Source: Yponomeuta sedellus
Lineage: Eukaryota > Arthropoda > Insecta > Lepidoptera > Yponomeutidae
Direction of reading: 5' to 3'
NCBI GenBank assembly: GCA_934045075.1
Contig: OW203740.1
Location: 19,233,878-19,297,877 of the forward strand
Length of the DNA stretch: 64,000 nt
In this document: positions 59,720 to 64,000 of the stretch, piece by piece
How positions within the stretch are numbered: the first letter of the stretch is position 1
Layout: every line of letters begins with the position of its first letter
Notes under the pieces: generated by a model
The model's input: the letters and a program-made list of their open reading frames with translations, nothing else
The model's database searches: none
Told to the model about the DNA's origin: nothing
Program-made: the position numbers and the translations under genes

Positions 59720-59769
<50 letters not shown>

Positions 59770-59822
59770 CTCTTACCTATTATGCCATAAAACAGACAAT
59801 ACACTATAATTTGTAGTATTTT
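58917..59822. mobile_element. ~0.9-kb foldback element with (TA)n segments
   Basis: Outer arms: 'aatactacaaattatagtgt' and 'attgtctgttttatggcata' pair with 59780-59822. (TA)n at 58963-59009 and 59725-59768. Inner arms 59081-59340 and 59455-59714 share 'gaagactttatgttattttt', 'ttgccttgtctgggaatcga', 'gaaaggaacagcgtgaaatt', 'catacatgaaactgccgtag'. Left side only: 'acagggtgtcccaaagttat' and 'gggccatgaaggg' at 59010-59042. The centre, read in reverse, gives RLTICVRQEGSHFEHLI, resembling a mariner-like transposase C-terminus. Confidence 0.8.
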
Positions 59823-59829
59823 GTAGTAA

Positions 59830-60150
59830 GACTAGTATTTTGGGCCAGAGGAGGGTAGACCGCGTCCGAAATACTACACTATGCGCAAGGACCAGAATAA
59901 TCGATGTGGGTGTCCAGACGGCGAAACTGAAGTGGAGCTGGGCTGGTCATGTCAGTCGAATGCACCCGGACAGGTGGGCGAAACTCGCCACCGAGTGAGT
60001 GCCACACGATGGACATCGAAATCGAGGCCGGTCTAGAAGACGGTGGAGAGATGATCGACAACCATCTGCCGGAGTGGCGTGAGGTGGCCCAGGACAGGAA
60101 AAGGAGGCCTTTGCCCAGCAGTGGGCCACAAACATAAAGGCTACTTAAAA
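59830..60150 (+). pseudogene. RTE-like C-terminus
   Basis: Frame reading: ARTRIIDVGVQTAKLKWSWA, GHVSRMHPDRWAKLATE, stop, then VPHDGHRNRGRSRRRWRDD and a tail where AFAQQWATNI ends the ORF. This is the RTE block order KLKWQWAGHIARR...GRPxxRWxDDL...YVQQW; at least two stops or frameshifts. Ends in an A run at 60148-60157. Confidence 0.8.
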
Positions 60151-60592
60151 AAAAACACTATAATATCAAACATAATAAATGCTATGCATAAGATAGATAA
60201 TAAAATAATAATAAACAAAACATTTTCTTTTCATACATTCTCATCCTCACGTCGCCTCACCTTGCCTTCTAGAGAGTGTAGAGCTACCAAATTGGTTTTT
60301 CTTCCAACATATCGTACCGTTTGTCGTGGTAGGAAACCAAAATGTCACGGAATAATGTGTTATTATTTATTGCCATATTGCGGTTGTATTTAACATTCAT
60401 GGGCAATAAACGCATTTATAATTACGATATTAGTTTGTGCCAACATACCTACTGCAATGTATCTACAGGAAACCTTTATGCTCAAACAGAATAAAATTCC
60501 ATTGTCTTATGATTTACATTGTCTTATGAGTTTTCATACAAAACTCATATGAACATTAAATGCAAATGGTTTGGTTCGTATATGAACTTTGA
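60151..60592. other. No recognised feature
   Basis: AT-rich, no repeat match noticed. Confidence 0.4.
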
Positions 60593-60815
60593 AGGGGTGG
60601 TACCGGAGCGGTGTAGAACGCCGGCTTCTCAATCGGGAGATCGTGGGTTCGAATCCCGGCATGTACCAATGACTTTGTTTTGTAAGTTATGTACATTCGT
60701 GAAATTAATCACTAGCTGACGATCAAGGAAAACATCGTAAAGAAACCCTAGTGGCTGAAGTGTTAACGTGCCTCAGCACTTCTACGTTCAATGGCCAAAC
60801 TATGAGGCTAAGTGC
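60593..60815 (+). mobile_element. tRNA-derived SINE C with a clear tRNA-like head
   Basis: Head: gtggtaccggagcggtgtag (A-box region), an anticodon-like loop 'ttctcaa', B-box gggttcgaatcccggc; then 'atgtaccaatgactttgttt', 'gatcaaggaaaacatcgtaa', 'cctcagcacttctacg'. The loop would give anticodon CTC, but the stem is mismatched, so it is not a functional tRNA. Confidence 0.75.
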
Positions 60816-60879
60816 GGAAATGTTAGGTTTAATTAACTACTTATATATTAATCTTTTTATCATGATGATCATTATAAAC

Positions 60880-61200
60880 ATCTCCTAGCATTTGACCTTC
60901 TCTGCAGGCCATAGGCCTCCTCAATGGTTTTTCAAGGTTCACGGTCTTTTCAAGCTTCACGGTCTTGTGTCATCCGCATACATGACCCCCCCACCACCGT
61001 AATCAGGTCGTCAGACCATCTGGTGAAGGGCCTGCTCACGCTGTGTCGTCCGGTCCATGGTCAAAGGGTTAGAACTTTTTCACCCCAGCTTATGTCCATT
61101 CTGAAGATCCATACTATATGGTTAAGGAATTCGTGAAATTGGACAAGTATTTTTGGACATTACCCCCTACACATAAAGTTACAAATATATGCTAACATAC
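60880..61200 (-). pseudogene. RTE-like 3' end, tandem copy 1
   Basis: Minus reading includes WTGRHSVSRPFTRWSDDL and MRMTQDRESLKNH, then the 'ggcctatggcctgcag' tail. Downstream (plus) 'aggaattcgtgaaattggac' and 'attaccccctacacataaag' recur in copy 2. Confidence 0.75.
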
Positions 61201-61239
61201 TTTTAAATTTTTGGCTATTAGCGATCGATATATGAAGTT

Positions 61240-61680
61240 TTTATCATGATGATGATCATCATCATCAGTCATTTGACGCCCTCTGCAGGCTATAGGCCTC
61301 CCTCATGGTTTTTGAAGCTTTACGGTCTTGTGTTATCCGCATCCATGTCTCCCCCACCACCGTAACCAGGTCGTCAGATCATTTGGTGGGCCTGCCCGCT
61401 CTGCGTCGTCCGATCCGTGGTCGCCAGGTCAGAACTTTTTCGCCCCAGCTTATGTCCCTCTGCAAGTCCATACAAAATACTGGTGAAAGAATTCGTGAAA
61501 TTGGACTGGTATTCTTGGAGATTACCCCCTACACATAAAGTTTTGTTTTTATGGTTTATTGGAAAGCCAACAGCTTATAGGGACACGAGGCATTTTTACA
61601 AAGAAGAAGATGAATTAGATTTAAAGTTACAAATATATACGCTTACAAACCTTTTCCCCTTTTTTATACTAGCGTAGTGT
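61240..61680 (-). pseudogene. RTE-like 3' end, tandem copy 2 with ~85-bp insertion
   Basis: Repeats the 60880 unit at about 365 bp spacing: WTT.GRRRAGRPTK and 'gaggcctatagcctgcagag' in reverse; then 'agaattcgtgaaattggact', 'attaccccctacacataaag'. An insertion at 61541-61625 separates 'cataaag' from 'ttacaaatatata', which are adjacent in copy 1. Confidence 0.7.
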
Positions 61681-62103
61681 GTAATCAAATCACTGACGAT
61701 TTTAAGTACCATTGACGTTCCTTATTATTGCATTATTATTTTTAATAAACAAAAGGTCTTGGTTCAGTTTTAGGTCAAATATCTCAAGGGTGGCACTGCT
61801 ATCACCGCACCTGCAACGCTTGAGCACTGACTTTGTGATTGAAAAATTAAACCTGACTCAACTATTTGACCTTTGACCGTTCACAATACCTGAACGAGCA
61901 AAATAATAATTAATCTTGACATTTAGCACAAAGGTTCCCACGGTCTAAGATTCCGTGAGCGAAAATCCATAATACATCGGGGGAGACACCTAAGGCACGA
62001 GTTAACGAGGTTCCTTTTAGGGTTTGAACTTGAAGAACCCTAAACTTCCTTGTTGGTATCGCTCTATGAGAACGGCACATTATACTCAGAGGGTGTATTT
62101 TAT

Positions 62104-62332
62104 TTTACTTTGCCTTGCCTTGCTTTGCTTTGCTTGGCTTGGCTCGGCTTGGCTCGGCTCGGCTCGGCTCGGCTCGGCTCGACTCGGTTCGGCTCGGTTC
62201 GGCTCGGCTCGGCTCGGCTCGGCTCGGCTCGGCTCGGCTCGGCTCGGCTCGGCTCGGCTCTGCTCAGTCGGCTCGGCTCGGCTCGGCTCGGCTCGGCTCT
62301 GGTCTGCGCTGCTCTGCTCTGCTCCACTTTAC
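62104..62332. repeat. (GGCTC)n satellite with graded edges
   Basis: The core is GGCTC units (62145-62305). Edges change gradually to TTGCC/TTGCT on the left and TGCTC/TGCTT on the right. RLGSA and AEPSR reading frames are artefacts. Confidence 0.93.
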
Positions 62333-62604
62333 TTTATTTCTGTATAGTACAGATGTTTTGTACCACACACAAATGTTTTCTTCTAGACTAGTGTATGTTC
62401 CTAAGCAATACCGTGTTTTAGTATACCACTGTTTAAACCTGGTATGGTGAATGAGGGCCAACTGGTCGCCCTAGTAGGAAAAATCTCACAACGTTGGGTT
62501 GCATCGTTATACCAGCTGTTTTTTTCTTCGTCTGCACGTGTGTCACTCTCAATGATTGTTTCGCCACAGACCATGATAGCGACAGAGTAGACAAAGTCAT
62601 CTTG

Positions 62605-62740
62605 ATTGTATGGTTGTCTGGAAGAAATTACTTTCAGTAAAAAGGCCGCCACTTGTACTGTACCGTTATTTTTAAGCCTCCTATGATTAATCCCTGGTGT
62701 ACATGCAAGAAGAATATTCTATCTTTCTATCTTGATTGTT
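62605..62740 (+). mobile_element. Non-LTR 3' tail (family L)
   Basis: 'atggttgtctggaagaaatt', 'cagtaaaaaggccgccactt', 'taatccctggtgtacatgca', TCTATC end. Confidence 0.7.
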
Positions 62741-62784
62741 TATTAGGTAAGGAAAACATATTGTGTCTTAATGTAGATAGGTTG

Positions 62785-63046
62785 GAACGTTTTATAACTT
62801 TTATAATTAATAAATAAACTCTGGAACGACTTCAGGTATGATTTTATTTGTAGATTTATAGTAACTTTAAAACAGAAAACTGGATAAAAACGGAGAAGCA
62901 GGTAAAAAGTCAGATCTGGTCAAAGGGTAAAGTAGTAGTGTATGAAAAATGAGGGAAATCGAAGAATGAGTGACATACATAATTTAAATATTTGAAAATG
63001 ATAGATGGAAAAAGAATTAAAAATGGTGTAAAGAGGTTTGCACCTT
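62785..63046 (-). mobile_element. LTR of family G, solo or fragment
   Basis: Minus: 'gaaggtgcaaacctctttac', 'cgatttccctcatttttcat', 'gaccagatctgactttttac', 'cgtttttatccagttttctg', 'gttataaaacgttccaacc'. No PBS follows and no purine tract precedes it. Confidence 0.7.
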
Positions 63047-64000
63047 CACATTACCCGGGGGCACCGGTAAAAAAAAATATTTTTTAGATATATTTATTTA
63101 AAAAAATATCTAAAAAAAATTTTTTTTATAAAAAATATAAGTAGTCAAGTTAACTTATATAATTTAAAATTTAAAGTCAAGGTCGAGAGTAAAGTCGATG
63201 AAGGTCGGGGATGTGGGCTGGGTAAGTAAATATGGTTATTCTTAAATATTAAAATAAAATATAAAGGATGGGCGATGAAAAAAATTTAGAGTGTGTGGAG
63301 TGATATTTACAATGAATATTTACATTAGGCAGTTCCACTTTTATTCATCACCTATCATTCATCCCTAGCATGCATCACCTAGCATTGTCTTCATCTAAAG
63401 TGAAGGTGAAGACGTTCATTCAGTATAGACAAAATCTATTTTTATTAATTAGATTTATCCAGAAACTGGCCTAAATTAGTAATAGGCTTATTTAGCCAGT
63501 TACCACCCGCTGGTATTCGGTAGTGGTAAGGCTTATTTATTGAGTCACAATCCGCTCTATGAAAGTTATTTACATTTTAACAATATTTATAATATTGGGT
63601 ACATAGTAGGTACCCAACGGGGTAGAATCCGTCGTAGTAGTGCTCTCAAGAGCTATGGTGGGGTAAACACCGTAACGCGTTAGGTAAGTAACGATAAGTA
63701 AATTAATTGACCTAGGCTTATTTAACGTGTTGTCGCCGCACCTGATTGAATGTTTGGATTGTTATAAAAAAAAATTGGTTAGCAAATGTCCTGGAGGATA
63801 GTGGTGTAAGTGTATAGTTAATAAATAAATAGATAAATAGTATGACGCAAATGTGTCCGAAAAGGTAATGTGGTGATTATATTTACAGAAAATTAAAACT
63901 ATAAAAAGGTGGCGTTGTTAGGTTTTGTACCAGTTGTCAGTTAAATATTTAAAAAGAGTACGGATACTATAAAAAAAGAGGTTAAGAAATTATTTTAGTA
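63047..64000. other. Unassigned end of window
   Basis: AT-rich with a T/A-rich foldable stretch at 63072-63140 (aaaaaatatttttt type) and three occurrences of 'aggcttattta' (63484, 63531, 63714). No coding signal. Confidence 0.4.

Noticed and set aside
62024..62450. Frames with RLGSA or AEPSR repeats on both strands
   Set aside because: Translation of the GGCTC satellite.
1..64000. Assignment of the whole window to a W chromosome
   Set aside because: Nested repeats fit that idea but also fit any lepidopteran heterochromatin or gene-poor region; there is no sex-linked evidence in the sequence.

Overview
This window looks like intergenic or heterochromatic DNA from an insect, most probably a moth or butterfly. 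The evidence is an R1-clade non-LTR retrotransposon, many RTE-like 3' tails of the type common in Lepidoptera, several tRNA-derived SINE families (one with the block 'gaaggaaaacatcgtgagga' that I associate with lepidopteran SINEs), gypsy-type LTRs and many small foldback or MITE elements. I found no host protein-coding gene with confidence; one possible two-exon small gene is at about 30.36-30.71 kb. There is no operon structure, true tRNA or rRNA gene, or CRISPR.

The repeats fall into families that recur on both strands. Family letters are mine. A: tRNA-derived SINE with the 3' block CCTCTAAATAGGTTTTT. B: tRNA-derived SINE, tRNA part followed by a 'cttggatgtttacatgtttg' body. C: tRNA-derived SINE with the 'gaaggaaaacatcgtgagga' body. 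D: SINE-like element whose head matches the 3' two-thirds of 5S rRNA. E and H: unclassified short repeats. F: non-LTR 3' UTR. G: solo LTRs beginning TGTAACGG. I: TIR element with a CCGACGTTTCGGCA core. J, K, L: non-LTR 3' ends. M: unclassified repeat.

Layout: 0-4.4 kb has D, M and A repeats. 4.4-6.2 kb has a decayed CR1/L2-like reverse transcriptase. 6.2-15 kb is a mosaic of B, C, D, E, A, F, G and RTE pieces. 15-15.6 kb has an RT C-terminus inserted in an LTR. 16-20 kb has SINE/LINE tails, twin hairpins and a decanucleotide satellite. 20.6-21.4 kb has a nested stack of LTR and MITE. 21.4-34.5 kb has paired SINEs, nested MITEs and a complete gypsy-type solo LTR. 35.6-38.1 kb is a degenerate tandem triplication carrying different insertions in each copy. 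38-46 kb has foldback SINEs and palindromes.

The clearest gene-bearing element is a full-length, apparently intact R1-clade retrotransposon on the minus strand (46.44-52.59 kb; gag-like ORF1 and EN-RT ORF2). It sits exactly inside a (TTATC)n array: 289 bp of array beyond its poly(A) end and 1,642 bp beyond its 5' end, both visually perfect. 54-64 kb returns to degenerate repeats: a 142-bp near-perfect palindrome, a ~0.9-kb foldback, duplicated RTE tails, and (TTCG)n and (GGCTC)n satellites.

The most notable observations are the microsatellite-embedded R1 element, the 5S-rRNA-derived SINE family with a demonstrable target-site duplication (TSD), and the repeated foldback architecture of SINE A, supported by TSDs and empty sites inside this same window.
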